The position numbers and the translations under genes were made by a program. A DNA stretch of 64,000 bases, taken from contig NZ_JALCLM010000001.1 in NCBI RefSeq assembly GCF_022647885.1, positions 1,844,610-1,908,609 on the forward strand, in the 5' to 3' direction. The notes under the pieces were generated by a model that was given only the letters and a program-made list of their open reading frames with translations, made no database searches and was not told the DNA's origin. The DNA comes from Bifidobacterium sp. Lineage in GTDB: Bacteria > Actinomycetota > Actinomycetes > Actinomycetales > Bifidobacteriaceae. Shown in pieces: positions 43,275 through 54,003 of this stretch (position 1 is its first letter; the number at the start of each line of letters is the position of its first letter).

Positions 43275-44951
43275 TTAGTGAGCGAGCATCTCCTCTACTA
43301 CCTGCTCCTTGCTCAAACTAGCAGGATAATACGTAGGCCAATTATCCATCTCTTTCAATGCATCCTCTTGATTATCATCGAGGAAGATATGAAAGTGCGC
43401 AGACTTAGCTGCTGTAATCCCATGATCTGAGAACTGGACAGCTCGCGCAGCCCCATCTGGGACATCTCCTGTAGCTGTGAAGAGATAACGCACTCCCCTG
43501 TTGCCCTTGGCATAGTCAAGTATGCGAAATCCGGAGTACTCATATGTTGCCGTCACGCTCTTCTTACCACGAGTGAAAGTAATACTGTTGCCGGTTATTG
43601 ACATGCTGTCGATATCGGTTGCATATCCGACGTCATAGTATTTGGTGTATTCTGCAACGCTCATATCACCTTGCTTAGCTTTAGCCTCCATAACAGGCTT
43701 CAAGCTGCCATCTTTGAGCAGAGGATACACAGACTGCCATTCATTCGCATAATCAGCAAGTGATCGATCCTTAACATCTTGAGTAAGGAACCAACCATTG
43801 GTAGTGTCGTTGGCTAAGGCCTGATGAGTAATCGTAGTTAACCAACCAAGCAATGTTTGCTGCTTCTTCGGCAGTTGCTCAGTAACAGAAATAATCGTCT
43901 TATTACTGCCGATTGCTGCATCGTTAAGCTTTTCAGCGAAACCGCTCATCTCTTGCGGATTGACAATTAGTAGGTCAGTAGCATCTGAAGACACCAGCGC
44001 GAGAGCTTCCTTCAAATCAGCCGCACTAGGTTCAGCTTCACTATTCATCGCCTGAGTATATGAGGCAGGTGTACTGTCCACAGCTCCGATATACTCCAGC
44101 AGATAACTGATAATCGATTCTGTCGCAACATACTGACGCTGAATTTTCTGACTGCGAGCATTGTTTACCAGTGCCACAAATTCTGCGTAATCAGCATTCC
44201 ATTCATTGGCATGTCGCTGCACGGTTGCTGCCGTATCAGTATGCTCTCCCGCCTTTGCCATGAATGCTTCTGTAATGCTCTCTGCAGTCGTCAACACGGC
44301 CTCAGGGCTGAACCATAAATGAGGATTAGTTGAACCGTGATGATGATGCCCTTCTTCCTCATTATCGCTATGCTCGTGTTCTCCAGTTACTGTAACCCCC
44401 ATCAAATCGCCCACATTTACAACTGTCTGCTGATCGCTGAATTGTGCCTGCTGTGCCCAACTGTCATATCCGGCACCGTTTACAATCACCACGTCTGCTG
44501 AGCTGAGCTTGGCCATATCTGACGCCGTAGCTTCATAGCCGTGAGGATCTGCTGATGTGGAATTAATTAATGAGGTAACTACAACACAGGAACCGCCTAA
44601 CTCTTCAGCCAACGATCCCCACTGGTTCACCGATGCTACAACCTTAATTGTGGTGCTACACACATCATTGGCATCAGTCGAAGCCGCCGGTGCTCCTTGA
44701 CCACCACTACTCGTTGATGAGCTACGGAAAAAGGTGACAGCACCAAAGACAAGTGCAGTTACTACCAAACCTGCTATGAAGGAAATCACTAGCGGAAATA
44801 GCTTGTGCCCTGCGATAGCTCTCTGTGAAGTTTCACTTGGCACTGGACTAGACAATATAGGCTGCGAGTTTGTCGCTGCCTTCGGTGAATTTGCTGAGGA
44901 ATCAGTTGATGGGTCGGTGGACGGGCTGAGATTTGAGTCAGTCACGTTCAT
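43275..44951 (-). CDS. zinc-binding protein, ZnuA/AdcA with C-terminal ZinT domain
   Basis: A 558-residue surface protein for zinc capture. A polar N-terminus is followed by one membrane segment (52-75) that probably anchors it. The ZnuA-type cluster-9 domain starts at KVVASVNQW and contains ADPHGYEATASD, the His-rich loop EHEHSDNEEEGHHHHG (191-206) and NPHLWFSP. The last 185 residues are a ZinT domain with YYDVGYATDID, SAHFHIFLDDN and EMDNWPTYYP. This domain order matches AdcA of streptococci. No lipobox is evident, unlike AdcA. No ABC permease or ATPase gene is adjacent. A Zur-like box lies upstream. The ATG at 44,951 is uncertain; a GTG at 44,981 is also in frame. Confidence 0.88.
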   Translation of the reverse strand: MNVTDSNLSPSTDPSTDSSANSPKAATNSQPILSSPVPSETSQRAIAGHKLFPLVISFIAGLVVTALVFGAVTFFRSSSTSSGGQGAPAASTDANDVCSTTIKVVASVNQWGSLAEELGGSCVVVTSLINSTSADPHGYEATASDMAKLSSADVVIVNGAGYDSWAQQAQFSDQQTVVNVGDLMGVTVTGEHEHSDNEEEGHHHHGSTNPHLWFSPEAVLTTAESITEAFMAKAGEHTDTAATVQRHANEWNADYAEFVALVNNARSQKIQRQYVATESIISYLLEYIGAVDSTPASYTQAMNSEAEPSAADLKEALALVSSDATDLLIVNPQEMSGFAEKLNDAAIGSNKTIISVTEQLPKKQQTLLGWLTTITHQALANDTTNGWFLTQDVKDRSLADYANEWQSVYPLLKDGSLKPVMEAKAKQGDMSVAEYTKYYDVGYATDIDSMSITGNSITFTRGKKSVTATYEYSGFRILDYAKGNRGVRYLFTATGDVPDGAARAVQFSDHGITAAKSAHFHIFLDDNQEDALKEMDNWPTYYPASLSKEQVVEEMLAH

Positions 44952-45063
44952 ACTCGTTTCTATATGTTGTGTTGTACTCACCGCTAGCGCATACGATCGA
45001 TGCTGACCGTGAAGAGATTGCTGACGACGAGCCGCTCAGGAAGGCGGATAGTTAAACACTATA

Positions 45064-45076
45064 GATAACGATTATC
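45064..45076. promoter_or_regulatory. candidate Zur box
   Basis: GATAACGATTATC (GATAA-cga-TTATC) within actatagataacgattatca, 113 bp upstream of the zinc-binding protein start. This resembles actinobacterial Zur sites of the TGATAATNATTATCA kind. Zinc repression of the downstream gene is inferred. Confidence 0.6.
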
Positions 45077-45237
45077 ATTTAAGTCAATATTAGTCAGCGT
45101 GTCCTCTCCTCAAGCATGTGATCATCTACCTTATGCGTTGGCATTAAACCAGTGGTACGCCGAGCTCTGAATTGAGCAGCTAATGTGGATCACAGATTGA
45201 TTCATATCAGCCATACAAGAGCAGGCGGTGTAACGCA

Positions 45238-45921
45238 ATGCGCATACTCCCCAATCTCCTCAGTGTGATACGACTATGCTGCTGTCTGCTCATGGTGCTG
45301 CTCATCGACACTATTCCGCTGCTATTAGCGGTCTATATATGCGCAGGGATTAGCGATGTACTGGATGGATTTCTTGCACGCCGCTGGCACGTTACCTCTT
45401 CACTCGGAGCAACGCTAGACAGTATCGGTGACACTGCTTTCACGTTGACCACGATGTATATCGTTATGAGGATGATGCACTGGCCACAGTGGCTAATCAT
45501 CTGGATTATTGCAATATGCGTAATCAAATCAATCACAGCAATCCTGGGGTGGTACAAATATCGCTCTCTGGCATTCCTGCACACCAGACTCAATAAACTT
45601 GCAGGAATTATTGTTTTCGTCACTCCTGTGCTGTTGCTCATAACAAACGAAGTCATTCTGGCACTCGTACCCTGCACAGTAGCAACACTGGCCAGCCTAG
45701 AAGAGCTCTATATCACTGTGTTATCGCCCACGTTGTCACCAAATATTCAGTCTTTCCATTCCCTCTCTCGCGGTGAAGTCAACGCCACTTCGCAACCTAC
45801 TGAAACAACATCAGGCGTATACTCAGCTGACATCACGGATCGTCATCAACTCAACACATCCGATTTACAGCGCTCACCAACTACCAATCACTCGGAGACG
45901 GAAATTCATGACAATGTTTGA
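45238..45921 (+). CDS. CDP-alcohol phosphatidyltransferase
   Basis: A 227-residue membrane enzyme that moves a phosphatidyl group from CDP-diacylglycerol to an alcohol acceptor. The complete motif D-G-x2-A-R-x8-G-x3-D-x3-D is read as DGFLARRWHVTSSLGATLDS with IGD (Asp40, Asp43, Gly44, Ala47, Arg48, Gly57, Asp61, Asp65). About six hydrophobic helices follow. A polar C-terminal tail of 50 residues is unusual. The acceptor (glycerophosphate, inositol or other) cannot be told. It overlaps the following acetyltransferase gene by 14 bp. Confidence 0.87.
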   Translation: MRILPNLLSVIRLCCCLLMVLLIDTIPLLLAVYICAGISDVLDGFLARRWHVTSSLGATLDSIGDTAFTLTTMYIVMRMMHWPQWLIIWIIAICVIKSITAILGWYKYRSLAFLHTRLNKLAGIIVFVTPVLLLITNEVILALVPCTVATLASLEELYITVLSPTLSPNIQSFHSLSRGEVNATSQPTETTSGVYSADITDRHQLNTSDLQRSPTTNHSETEIHDNV

Positions 45922-46402
45922 CATGCTCGTCAATCTCAATAACGATGCGATATTGCAAGAACACATCCGCACGACCGTTCCACATCAACAGGGATACCAG
46001 ATAGTTCGCACACCCAGCATCTTCAGCGATGAGGTTGCGCACTTCGCTGAACGTGAATTCAGCCCCATGTGGGCCTCGGAAGCACGACACAGCCTCTATC
46101 ACACCCCGTCAGATAGTTACGCAGCCATCTTCAACAATCATGTGATTGGTTTTTGCGCATTTAATGCCACTGCAAAGGCATTCTTTGGCCCCACAGGAGT
46201 GCACCACGACCATCGCGGAAAAGGTATTGGCCGCGTATTACTAGTAAATGCACTGCTAACCATGAAATCACAAGGTTATGCCTATGCAATTATTGGAGGC
46301 GTTAACGAAGCTGCAGGCTTCTACGAACAAACAGTTAATGCCACACGAATCGAAGGCTCTGAAGATCACAGCGTTTACACTCATATGGGAATCACCTTCT
46401 AA
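45908..46402 (+). CDS. GNAT-family N-acetyltransferase
   Basis: A 164-residue acetyltransferase. The acetyl-CoA binding motif A reads VHHDHRGKGIGRVLL, followed by AAGFYEQTVNA typical of motif B. The ATG at 45,908 has GGAG nine bases upstream and overlaps the stop of the phosphatidyltransferase gene; an open stretch of 45 further codons upstream lies wholly inside that gene. The substrate is unknown. Probably co-transcribed with the upstream gene. Confidence 0.82.
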   Translation: MTMFDMLVNLNNDAILQEHIRTTVPHQQGYQIVRTPSIFSDEVAHFAEREFSPMWASEARHSLYHTPSDSYAAIFNNHVIGFCAFNATAKAFFGPTGVHHDHRGKGIGRVLLVNALLTMKSQGYAYAIIGGVNEAAGFYEQTVNATRIEGSEDHSVYTHMGITF

Positions 46403-46585
46403 GCGCAACTCACCATAAAGCACCGCAACTCACCGTAACTTAGAGCTTATCCTTCTATCAACGGCATAACGACGACTGCTGGGACAGCACTCCTAGATAT
46501 GGTTCACAACGATACAGTGCAATGAGCGACTACATGGGAATATTCTGGCGACATCGATCACTTCATCTTTAGATACCCTTAAAGT

Positions 46586-47098
46586 ATGAGAATTCTCTTG
46601 CAACGCGTGCGTTCTGCGCAAGTGTCCATCATAGACAACAATCCCACAGCTCAGGGTGATTCGTCATCTCAAGCAGAGCAGACATCTGCCACAACAGGCA
46701 CAGAGCCTCAAGAAATAGCTAGTGGCTTGTTACTACTCGTAGGGGTTGAAGACTCAGACGGCGAAGCAGAGATCGCATGGATGGCTCATAAAATCGCCAA
46801 TCTAAGAATTTTCGAAGACTCACAAGGAAAAATGAACCGCTCTGTGCTTCAAGAACAAGGCTCGGTACTCTCTGTATCGCAATTCACCTTGTATGCCGAT
46901 ACCAAAAAAGGCAATCGTCCTAGCTTCACCAGAGCAGGTCGACCAGAACATGCCAAATTAATATGGGAAAGATTCAACGCACACTTAGAAGAAATTGGAG
47001 TGCCTGTACACACAGGAGTATTCGGGGCACATATGCTTGTAGAACTGCAAAATGACGGTCCAGTCACCATTTTGCTCGACTCACAACGTTCGACATAG
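46586..47098 (+). CDS. dtd: D-aminoacyl-tRNA deacylase
   Basis: A 170-residue DTD that hydrolyses D-amino acids wrongly attached to tRNA. The active-site motifs SQFTLYAD (residues 98-105) and NDGPVTILL near 156-164 (the GPVT loop) are intact, and the N-terminus [15 protein letters not shown] is typical. A low-complexity Ser/Gln/Thr-rich insertion of about 25 residues lies at 18-44, where the family has a short turn; bifidobacterial DTDs can carry such insertions. A 28-bp hairpin directly follows the stop. Confidence 0.93.
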   Translation: MRILLQRVRSAQVSIIDNNPTAQGDSSSQAEQTSATTGTEPQEIASGLLLLVGVEDSDGEAEIAWMAHKIANLRIFEDSQGKMNRSVLQEQGSVLSVSQFTLYADTKKGNRPSFTRAGRPEHAKLIWERFNAHLEEIGVPVHTGVFGAHMLVELQNDGPVTILLDSQRST

Positions 47099-47171
47099 AT
47101 AACTGCACTAAAAGTGGAGATTATCTATGAATTTATCTACTAAAATCTCCACTTTTAGTGCAGTTATCTAT
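47095..47171. terminator. bidirectional terminator, 28-bp perfect stem
   Basis: Arms 47,095-47,122 (atagataactgcactaaaa onward) and 47,144-47,171 are exact complements with a 21-nt loop. It lies between the convergent dtd and ftsQ genes. A and T blocks inside the stem give U-rich RNA on either strand. Confidence 0.8.
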
Positions 47172-47187
47172 CATCACGATTATATGG

Positions 47188-48261
47188 CTACTTGATAATA
47201 GGTCTGAGAGGCGCCGAGACATCAACCTGATGCTTGTCTCCTATTTTGCTCGAGTCATTAATAATTTTGTCTACCACAGCCTTCTTCAAGGTCATCTGTG
47301 ATGAATCTCCCCACACAATCAAATATTTTCCATTGCTAATTTGCGTGGTGATTGAATCTTGCGTAGCGGCTGAAACCTTGGTGATCTGAGTGCGCATAGT
47401 CTCGGGTAACACAGCTAAGACTTTCAAGGCTTGCTGCACAGCAGCGTCATCTGTGCCTTTGCCGACACTCGAGACGTCAATGATGGGAATCCCATCGACG
47501 GATGCTCCCACAGCATTGAGCACTCGAGCTTCCTTATCAACTGCCGTTAGCGCCCCTTTGGCATCTCGCAATACTGCGGCCGGGCGTTGAGCATTCACAG
47601 TGATGGAAAGACCGTTAGGAAAATCTTTCTTCACTGTCGCTGAGGTGACGCCAGGCAACTCGCCAATCTGCTCTTCCATGTCACCAGTAGACACCACAAA
47701 CAGCGATATATCGAGTTGTTGCTTAGCAATAGCTTCAATACGAGAAGAGCTTACCCAGGTATTAGTTCCACTCACCTGTATTGAAGAGGCGCGTAATAAA
47801 AACACCGGTGACAGCAACAAGAACCAAAGCAATGCACCAAGAGCGACGAGAGCAGCAACGGTAATTGCTGCCCTCTTCATAACCACATGTGCGTTAGCCT
47901 GTCGTTTCTCACGCAAGCGTTGAGAGAAATCAATAACTTTTGGCCGTGTAAACACACCTTCACTAGATACCCCCGCATGTAGCAACCGTGCGTCGACATC
48001 GTCGTTGCTGCTCATCACACGAGCATCTACAAAACCATCAGATTGGGATTTAGCATTACTAATTGAATGTGCATTATCCTTCTTAGCCGAACCAGAAGCG
48101 ACACGACCAAGCTTGCGTTTAGCAGTATCACCTTTTTCAGGCTTGCGCTTTGTTGAAGATGCCGCCTTACCACTAACAGATCGTCGCTTAGCCGAATGGG
48201 AAACCGATTCGCGCCGTGAATCCTCTGAACCCGAATCTTGGGAGGAAACACGACGTGTCAT
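47188..48261 (-). CDS. ftsQ: cell division protein FtsQ/DivIB
   Basis: A 357-residue division-septum protein. An unusually long, basic Ser/Lys/Arg-rich cytoplasmic N-terminus (about 110 residues) precedes one membrane helix (VALGALLWFLLLSPVFLL). Then come the POTRA domain, SSIQVSGTNTWVSSSRIEAI, LPGVTSATVKKDFPNGLSI, and the FtsQ domain. It forms the FtsQ-FtsB-FtsL subcomplex that recruits and activates FtsW-FtsI. Its start overlaps the murC stop (ATGA). It is the last gene of the dcw operon, and a strong terminator follows. Confidence 0.9.
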   Translation of the reverse strand: MTRRVSSQDSGSEDSRRESVSHSAKRRSVSGKAASSTKRKPEKGDTAKRKLGRVASGSAKKDNAHSISNAKSQSDGFVDARVMSSNDDVDARLLHAGVSSEGVFTRPKVIDFSQRLREKRQANAHVVMKRAAITVAALVALGALLWFLLLSPVFLLRASSIQVSGTNTWVSSSRIEAIAKQQLDISLFVVSTGDMEEQIGELPGVTSATVKKDFPNGLSITVNAQRPAAVLRDAKGALTAVDKEARVLNAVGASVDGIPIIDVSSVGKGTDDAAVQQALKVLAVLPETMRTQITKVSAATQDSITTQISNGKYLIVWGDSSQMTLKKAVVDKIINDSSKIGDKHQVDVSAPLRPIIK

Positions 48262-49913
48262 AGTCTTTTATCCTGCGTGTGCTTATGCGAGATCTGATCA
48301 TTCAGCTCTTGACTGCCTTGGCCACGAGCTTCAAGTGCATGAAGAATAACTGGTACAACTTGTGTAACATCACCTGCACCTACCGTAAACAGCACATCAC
48401 CAGGATTGGCACGCATTGCTAACATCATCGCCGCCTGATTCATATCTTCAACCGCATGTATCCATCCATGCTCGGGTTGATGCGGTAGCTGCTCGGCTGC
48501 TTGGACTATCACTGATTCAGTGATTTGTGGAAAGTCCTCTTGCCGTTCTCGTGCTGGGAATATGCCTGTTACCATCACGTCATCGGCTTTGGCAAGCGAC
48601 TCGGCAAAAGCTTGAGTAAAGAATTCTGTGCGCGAGAAGAGGTGGGGTTGGAAGAGTACTCGCAGCGTGGAGTTAGGATAACGCCTTCTTGCAGCATCGA
48701 GCAATGCCGCAATTTCAGTTGGATGGTGCGAATAATCATCTACTACGCTGACTCCTCCGACAACACCCCTGAGCTGGAATCTCCGGTCAGCACCAAGGAA
48801 TGATTGAGCCGCATCAGCCGCTTGTTGAGGATCTAGACCGAGCAGCGTGCACGTAATGATAGCCGCACTGGCATTTCTTGCATTATGTAAGCCAGGAATT
48901 TGAAGCGTCACTCTAACATCAGCATCTCGTCCATCTGGCAGCATATCTGCTGGCAAGTGCAGCGTGAAGCGTTCTTCTCCTGATTCACTCTGTTCACTTT
49001 CGGATTGGATACGCGCTACGTGAGCTCCGTTCACATCCCCAAGTGAATCTTGGTCTTGCGTACTATATGCCACAGCGTGGCGCGCTGCTTCAGGATCCAT
49101 CGCACGCAATACAGCAAGAGCACCCTCATCGTCTGCACATATAACCACATGCTCGCTGGCGTGATGTGCATGCTCAACAAATGCTGCTCTGAAGTGCTGT
49201 GCATCTCCATAATGATCGAGGTGATCCGCCTCCACATTGGTTATCACAGCTATTGCGGGTTGATATTTGCAGAAGCTGCCATCGGACTCATCTGCCTCTG
49301 CAACCAATACGCTGCCTTTACCTGCATGCCCGCCGTCTAAAGACCCTGTAGGTCCTTGAATGGTGCCTCCAACAGCGTAGCTTGGATCTGCAAGTTCACC
49401 AGTCCCAGCATGAGTAAGAATATGGGCAATAAGAGCACTCGTTGTGGTCTTCCCATGCGCCCCAGCAACGGTAACGCCAATGTGGTTACTGAGCAGCAGC
49501 GCGAGGATATCACTACGATGAACCAGCCGCTTGCCTTGCTGATAAGCAGCTTGTAATTCTGGATTTTGCTGCTTAATTGCACTTGACCACACGACCGTAT
49601 CAACGTTGTCAACATTCTCACGACGTTGACCAATTTCAACGGGAATTCCCAAGGTTTGCAATCGCTCAGTTTTAGTACTGGCTAATACATCTGAGCCATC
49701 CACCTCAATGCCGTCCTCGTGAAGCATTTCTGCTAAAACGCTCATACCGGCTCCACCCACACCAATAAAGTGTGTGTTCCCCAGACCATCTAGCCCACCG
49801 GAATAACCGGCAAACCCCCATCTGGTCGGATCGAGAAGAGGTTCAGTGGCAGATGCGTTCTGCTCGACGCTCGCAACTTCTTGCGAGGCATGGGTCAATT
49901 CATGTTCCGACAC
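48258..49913 (-). CDS. murC: UDP-N-acetylmuramate-L-alanine ligase
   Basis: A 551-residue cytoplasmic Mur ligase that adds L-alanine to UDP-MurNAc. It shows the UDP-binding glycine motif FIGVGGAGMSVL near residue 50, the ATP loop VAGAHGKTTTSALI, DHLDHYG with carbamate-region residues, and DDYSHHPTEI in the C-terminal domain. The GTG at 49,913 is chosen because AAGGAG lies nine bases upstream; the TTG three codons earlier directly abuts that site. It follows murG and overlaps ftsQ by four bases. Confidence 0.95.
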   Translation of the reverse strand: MSEHELTHASQEVASVEQNASATEPLLDPTRWGFAGYSGGLDGLGNTHFIGVGGAGMSVLAEMLHEDGIEVDGSDVLASTKTERLQTLGIPVEIGQRRENVDNVDTVVWSSAIKQQNPELQAAYQQGKRLVHRSDILALLLSNHIGVTVAGAHGKTTTSALIAHILTHAGTGELADPSYAVGGTIQGPTGSLDGGHAGKGSVLVAEADESDGSFCKYQPAIAVITNVEADHLDHYGDAQHFRAAFVEHAHHASEHVVICADDEGALAVLRAMDPEAARHAVAYSTQDQDSLGDVNGAHVARIQSESEQSESGEERFTLHLPADMLPDGRDADVRVTLQIPGLHNARNASAAIITCTLLGLDPQQAADAAQSFLGADRRFQLRGVVGGVSVVDDYSHHPTEIAALLDAARRRYPNSTLRVLFQPHLFSRTEFFTQAFAESLAKADDVMVTGIFPARERQEDFPQITESVIVQAAEQLPHQPEHGWIHAVEDMNQAAMMLAMRANPGDVLFTVGAGDVTQVVPVILHALEARGQGSQELNDQISHKHTQDKRL

Positions 49914-49938
49914 AGCAAGCAACTCCTTGAAAAGGTAT

Positions 49939-51132
49939 TTACTCCATTATGGACGTGCCATCGGCAAGCGCAAGCACGCGCTCTGCCATTTTTTCTGCAG
50001 CGTCTCGAGTACCGAATTTCCAGGCTGCCTCAGCCAGATGCTGAAGCTGATGTTGGTCTTGCACGAGCCCCACAACATTCTTAGCAACCCAATCCTTCGT
50101 GAAATCGGCATCATCAACTAATAGTCCGCCCCCAGCCTCAACCAAAGGTTGAGCATTAAAGCGCTGTTCACCATTGCCAAATGGCAAGGGGACATAGATT
50201 GCAGGCATCCCAACTGCAGCTAACTCAGCAACGGTCCCAGCACCAGCTCTACAGATAGTGAGATCAGCGCATGCATAAGCCAAGTCCATTCTCTCGAGAT
50301 ATTCTACGGCATGGTAATCACCTTGCCCAAGATGTTGCAGACTTAAATCATTGAGTACCTCACTGCCAGCATTAGCGCTAACGATACGCTTAACCTCTTC
50401 AAGCTTGCCTTTGCCGGTGAGATGTATGATTTGTACTCTCTCGAGTAGCTCTGCAGATGCACCCGCTACAGCACTATTGATGCTTGCAGCTCCCAAAGAA
50501 CCACCCGTAACTAACATCAGTGGACGTGTTGGATCTATACCTAAGCTGGATGCCGCTTCAACGCGGGCTAGTCGAGGCGTGTCTAAGCCTCTGCACAGGC
50601 GCGCAATTGATGGGCGCAGCGGAAGTCCTACACGCTCACTGCTAGCGTTACCTTTGCTTTCAAGCCCTGTGTGGTCATATACCGTGCCAATGTAATCTGC
50701 CCACTTTGCACCAAGCTTGTTGGCCATCCCTGCCTTGGCGTTCTGCTCATGAATAGCAATCGGTACATGCAAACTTTTAGCAGCTCTATACACAGGCGCA
50801 GAAGCATAACCGCCGAATCCTACAACAACATCTGCCTGATGACGTTTCAAAATGGCTTTAGCCTTGCGCAATTCTGAGAACCACTTACTCGGAAACGCTA
50901 GAGCTGCAGCATTCAACGAGCGCGGAAAGGGGACTTTCTCAATGGTTTCTAGCTCATATCCTGCCTGGGGAACTAGTTCACGCTCCAGACCTGTTTCTGT
51001 ACCAATCACAGTAATCGATGAGTTTGGTCGCTTCGCTCGAATCGCGTCTGCAACACTTAGCAATGGATTGACATGTCCTGCTGTACCGCCTCCGGCCAAC
51101 ACCACATGAACCTGCTCTTCTCGTTTTCCCAT
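49939..51132 (-). CDS. murG: UDP-GlcNAc:lipid I GlcNAc transferase
   Basis: A GT28-type membrane-associated enzyme of about 397 residues that converts lipid I to lipid II. The N-terminal glycine loop [16 protein letters not shown] and the second loop [12 protein letters not shown] are present, with [19 protein letters not shown] in the UDP-GlcNAc site. The start is uncertain: ATG 51,132, ATG 51,144 and GTG 51,156 are all in frame and none has an ideal ribosome-binding site. It lies between ftsW and murC. Confidence 0.93.
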   Translation of the reverse strand: MGKREEQVHVVLAGGGTAGHVNPLLSVADAIRAKRPNSSITVIGTETGLERELVPQAGYELETIEKVPFPRSLNAAALAFPSKWFSELRKAKAILKRHQADVVVGFGGYASAPVYRAAKSLHVPIAIHEQNAKAGMANKLGAKWADYIGTVYDHTGLESKGNASSERVGLPLRPSIARLCRGLDTPRLARVEAASSLGIDPTRPLMLVTGGSLGAASINSAVAGASAELLERVQIIHLTGKGKLEEVKRIVSANAGSEVLNDLSLQHLGQGDYHAVEYLERMDLAYACADLTICRAGAGTVAELAAVGMPAIYVPLPFGNGEQRFNAQPLVEAGGGLLVDDADFTKDWVAKNVVGLVQDQHQLQHLAEAAWKFGTRDAAEKMAERVLALADGTSIME

Positions 51133-51190
51133 ACCTTTGAGCATATCCCCATACACCCGACTAATGGTGACACAACAAGCCGAAAGGTGC

Positions 51191-52489
51191 TCAAGCCTCG
51201 CTTACCGCACCACGAATCTCTGGAAGGCTGCGCATCATTCTGGCAGCTACACCCGCAGAAATCAAACACATGATAAGTGCTGTTCCACCAGCAGAAACGA
51301 ATGGTAGAGGAAGGCCCATAACAGGCAGAATCCCTAGAACCACACAAATATTAATCAGCGCTTGTCCAACAATCCAAGCTGCTATGCCGACCATCACCAT
51401 TCGGGCATACCCGTCACGCGAAAGCCATGCGACACGTATTAAGCACCAACCCATTACTACAAAAGCAAGGATGACCATACAGGCGCCAACAAATCCCAAT
51501 TCTTCACCTATCACCGCGAAGATAAAATCGTTGTGAGCTTCGGGAAGATAATTCCACTTCTCACGCGAATTACCCAGTCCAACTCCTGTCAGGCCACCTG
51601 AAGCCATTGCATACAGGCCGTGAATAGACTGGTAGCAGACACCTTGGGCATCGGATGCAGTACAAGGCTTATATGCAGCCAGAATTCGGCTCATCCTGTT
51701 GTTATTGCCTAAAACAAATATAGCTACGATGCCAACCGCTCCAACAAGACCAATGGAGAGCAACCAACGTATAGGGAAACCGCCCAGCAAAAAGGCAACA
51801 ACCCCAATGAGGACGATAATCATTGCTGTACCGAGATCTTTGCCAATCATAACCAACACGAAGGCGAGCACGAATCCCACCGCGGGAACCCAATAAGCTT
51901 TCAAAGGACCTTCGGATTTCACACGTTTCTGGGCAGAGCCCAAGGCAATGGGTAGCCACAGACACAATGCAAGCTTCAATATCTCAGCAGGCTGGAAGCT
52001 CACAGACCCAAAACCAATCCATCCCGAATTACCGTTGACACTAATACCCAGCGGGCTAAAAGTTAATGCCTGCAACAAGAACCCAAACAGCAGAAATCCG
52101 AACGACGCTCTTTTGTATAGCATCAAAGGCAAATGCATAGCAACTACCGCAACCAGCAATCCAAGACCACCATAAAAGGCTTGATTAGCAACCTGTGCCC
52201 ATGGAGATTCTCCATCAGCCACCATATCGACAGAGGAACTAGAAAAGACCATCAACAAACCAAAAATTGTCAGTGCCCCTACCGAGGTAATAAAACCGTT
52301 ATAACACCATACCGGATTGAGGATGTTGCGCCAACCTATATATGCTGTTTCGCTAGGGCGTCCTGTATCCCGTTTCTGTTGAGAAGAGTTGTTAGAGCGA
52401 CGTGGCGATACAGCTGTGCTAAGACCTTGGCGAGTAGCAGCCGACTGTGCACTCCTCGGTGTCGCTTTGCGCTTATCCTTCTTGAACAT
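51191..52489 (-). CDS. ftsW: peptidoglycan glycosyltransferase FtsW
   Basis: A SEDS-family polymerase of about 432 residues that makes septal glycan strands with FtsI. Around ten membrane helices follow a basic N-terminus of about 60 residues. Signature regions are [18 protein letters not shown]-like loop 1 (with E), [35 protein letters not shown] and [15 protein letters not shown]. The ATG at 52,489 overlaps murD by 17 bp; the frame stays open 32 codons further inside murD. The partner FtsI is encoded five genes upstream in the same operon. Confidence 0.92.
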   Translation of the reverse strand: MFKKDKRKATPRSAQSAATRQGLSTAVSPRRSNNSSQQKRDTGRPSETAYIGWRNILNPVWCYNGFITSVGALTIFGLLMVFSSSSVDMVADGESPWAQVANQAFYGGLGLLVAVVAMHLPLMLYKRASFGFLLFGFLLQALTFSPLGISVNGNSGWIGFGSVSFQPAEILKLALCLWLPIALGSAQKRVKSEGPLKAYWVPAVGFVLAFVLVMIGKDLGTAMIIVLIGVVAFLLGGFPIRWLLSIGLVGAVGIVAIFVLGNNNRMSRILAAYKPCTASDAQGVCYQSIHGLYAMASGGLTGVGLGNSREKWNYLPEAHNDFIFAVIGEELGFVGACMVILAFVVMGWCLIRVAWLSRDGYARMVMVGIAAWIVGQALINICVVLGILPVMGLPLPFVSAGGTALIMCLISAGVAARMMRSLPEIRGAVSEA

Positions 52490-53978
52490 GGCGGTCTGCC
52501 TGCTGGCGCGAAATCCATAACTTAGCCTGAGCAGCGAATTGCTCTCCTCGATCCGCATACGAAACAAATTGGTCCATTGAAGCACATGCCGGTGCCATCA
52601 ACACCACATTTCCCGCTTGCGCCAAATCACCCGCAGCCGCAACCGCTCGCTGCATAACCGTTGCATTGGGCTCCGGTTCAACAATGGACAAGGGAATATT
52701 TGGTGCTTGAGTTGCAAAAGCATCCACGAGTGGCTGCTGGTCAACACCGATAATCACAGCAGCAGCTATACGCTGCGCATATGTAGACACAAGATGTTCA
52801 AAATGCCCGCCTTTTGCGAGACCGCCTGCAATCCAGATCACCGATTTCTCAGGAAAACTCGATAGCGAAGCCCCTGCAGCGTGAGCATTAGTAGCTTTAG
52901 AATCATCAACAAATCGGATATCGGCAGATGTCGATTGCTGCTGTGCGCCCTGCACAGCTAAGTCGTTACTGTGTTCATCACCGCTTGCTACGTGATATCG
53001 CGCAACGGTTTGTATACGATGTCCACCAGGCTTAAAAGCTTTCAATGCCGACAGTGCTTTATCAAGCTCAACACCGTGCCCAAGTGCCAATGCTAATGCG
53101 CATAAAGCATCAGCAAGCAGATGCGGATAGACTGAACCATCTGGCTCACACAGATGCGAGAATTCCTTGACCTCGCAAAGTGGCACAGCTGCGGCATCGC
53201 TGTCTGGGGTTAATCCTGAAAAATCTACAATCTTCCCGTCAACAACACCGAGTTGACCGGCTTTGGGTTTACCGAGAGTGAAGCCGATTCTACGGCATCC
53301 TTCGGCTGGTGTTGCTAGCTTGGCTAATTCAGTAACGCGAGCATCGTCAGCATTGTAAACCAATGCTTTGCTAACTCCCCTATACACCTTTGACTTATCA
53401 GCAGCATAATTCGCGAAGCCACCATGCCAATCTAGATGGTCATCAGCCAAATTAGTGATTGCGGCACATTGCAAACGCAACGATTGTGTGAAATGTAATT
53501 GGAAAGAACTCAATTCCACGCACAGCACCTGATTGTCAGCGTCCACCGCTGCATGCGAAACCGCTTTGCCAATATTGCCCACTGCTGGCGCAACCTCTCC
53601 TGCATCAGACAACATTGCAGAGGTCATCTCTGTGGTTGAGGTTTTACCATTCGTTCCGGTGATACCAATCCAAGGAGCAGGTTTGCCAGTGAGCTGCGCA
53701 TCTGTGCGAAGCATCCAAGCGAGCTCAACCTCACTGACCACCGGAATACCTTTGCGCTGAGCCTGCATAATAAAAGGAGTCCTAGGATTGAATACCGGCG
53801 AACTCATCACCAGATCAATCTCATCCCAATTAATATCTTCAAAAGAGTGCAAATCAGCATCAGCTTTGCCTTCATCAACACTGATAACTCGAGCTGCCCG
53901 TCCTGCAAGTACCTCGCAAGCACTACGCCCTGAAACACCCATTCCTGCAACCAGAACCGTTGCTGTACTGATATCCAT
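52473..53978 (-). CDS. murD: UDP-N-acetylmuramoyl-L-alanine-D-glutamate ligase
   Basis: A Mur ligase of about 501 residues adding D-glutamate. [17 protein letters not shown] is the UDP-binding N-terminus, [19 protein letters not shown] the ATP loop, [14 protein letters not shown] the central signature and [10 protein letters not shown] the C-terminal one. The ATG at 53,978 has GAGG seven bases upstream; ATG 53,984 is a near-equal alternative. It lies 25 bp after mraY and overlaps ftsW. Confidence 0.94.
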   Translation of the reverse strand: MDISTATVLVAGMGVSGRSACEVLAGRAARVISVDEGKADADLHSFEDINWDEIDLVMSSPVFNPRTPFIMQAQRKGIPVVSEVELAWMLRTDAQLTGKPAPWIGITGTNGKTSTTEMTSAMLSDAGEVAPAVGNIGKAVSHAAVDADNQVLCVELSSFQLHFTQSLRLQCAAITNLADDHLDWHGGFANYAADKSKVYRGVSKALVYNADDARVTELAKLATPAEGCRRIGFTLGKPKAGQLGVVDGKIVDFSGLTPDSDAAAVPLCEVKEFSHLCEPDGSVYPHLLADALCALALALGHGVELDKALSALKAFKPGGHRIQTVARYHVASGDEHSNDLAVQGAQQQSTSADIRFVDDSKATNAHAAGASLSSFPEKSVIWIAGGLAKGGHFEHLVSTYAQRIAAAVIIGVDQQPLVDAFATQAPNIPLSIVEPEPNATVMQRAVAAAGDLAQAGNVVLMAPACASMDQFVSYADRGEQFAAQAKLWISRQQADRHVQEG

Positions 53979-54003
53979 CACCATGCCTCGATTCTTTTCG
54001 CAA

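Noticed and set aside
43230-43430. 66-codon plus-strand frame with GGAGG upstream
   Set aside because: Most of it is antisense to the ZinT end of the zinc-protein gene and has no motif. The GGAGG is probably chance.
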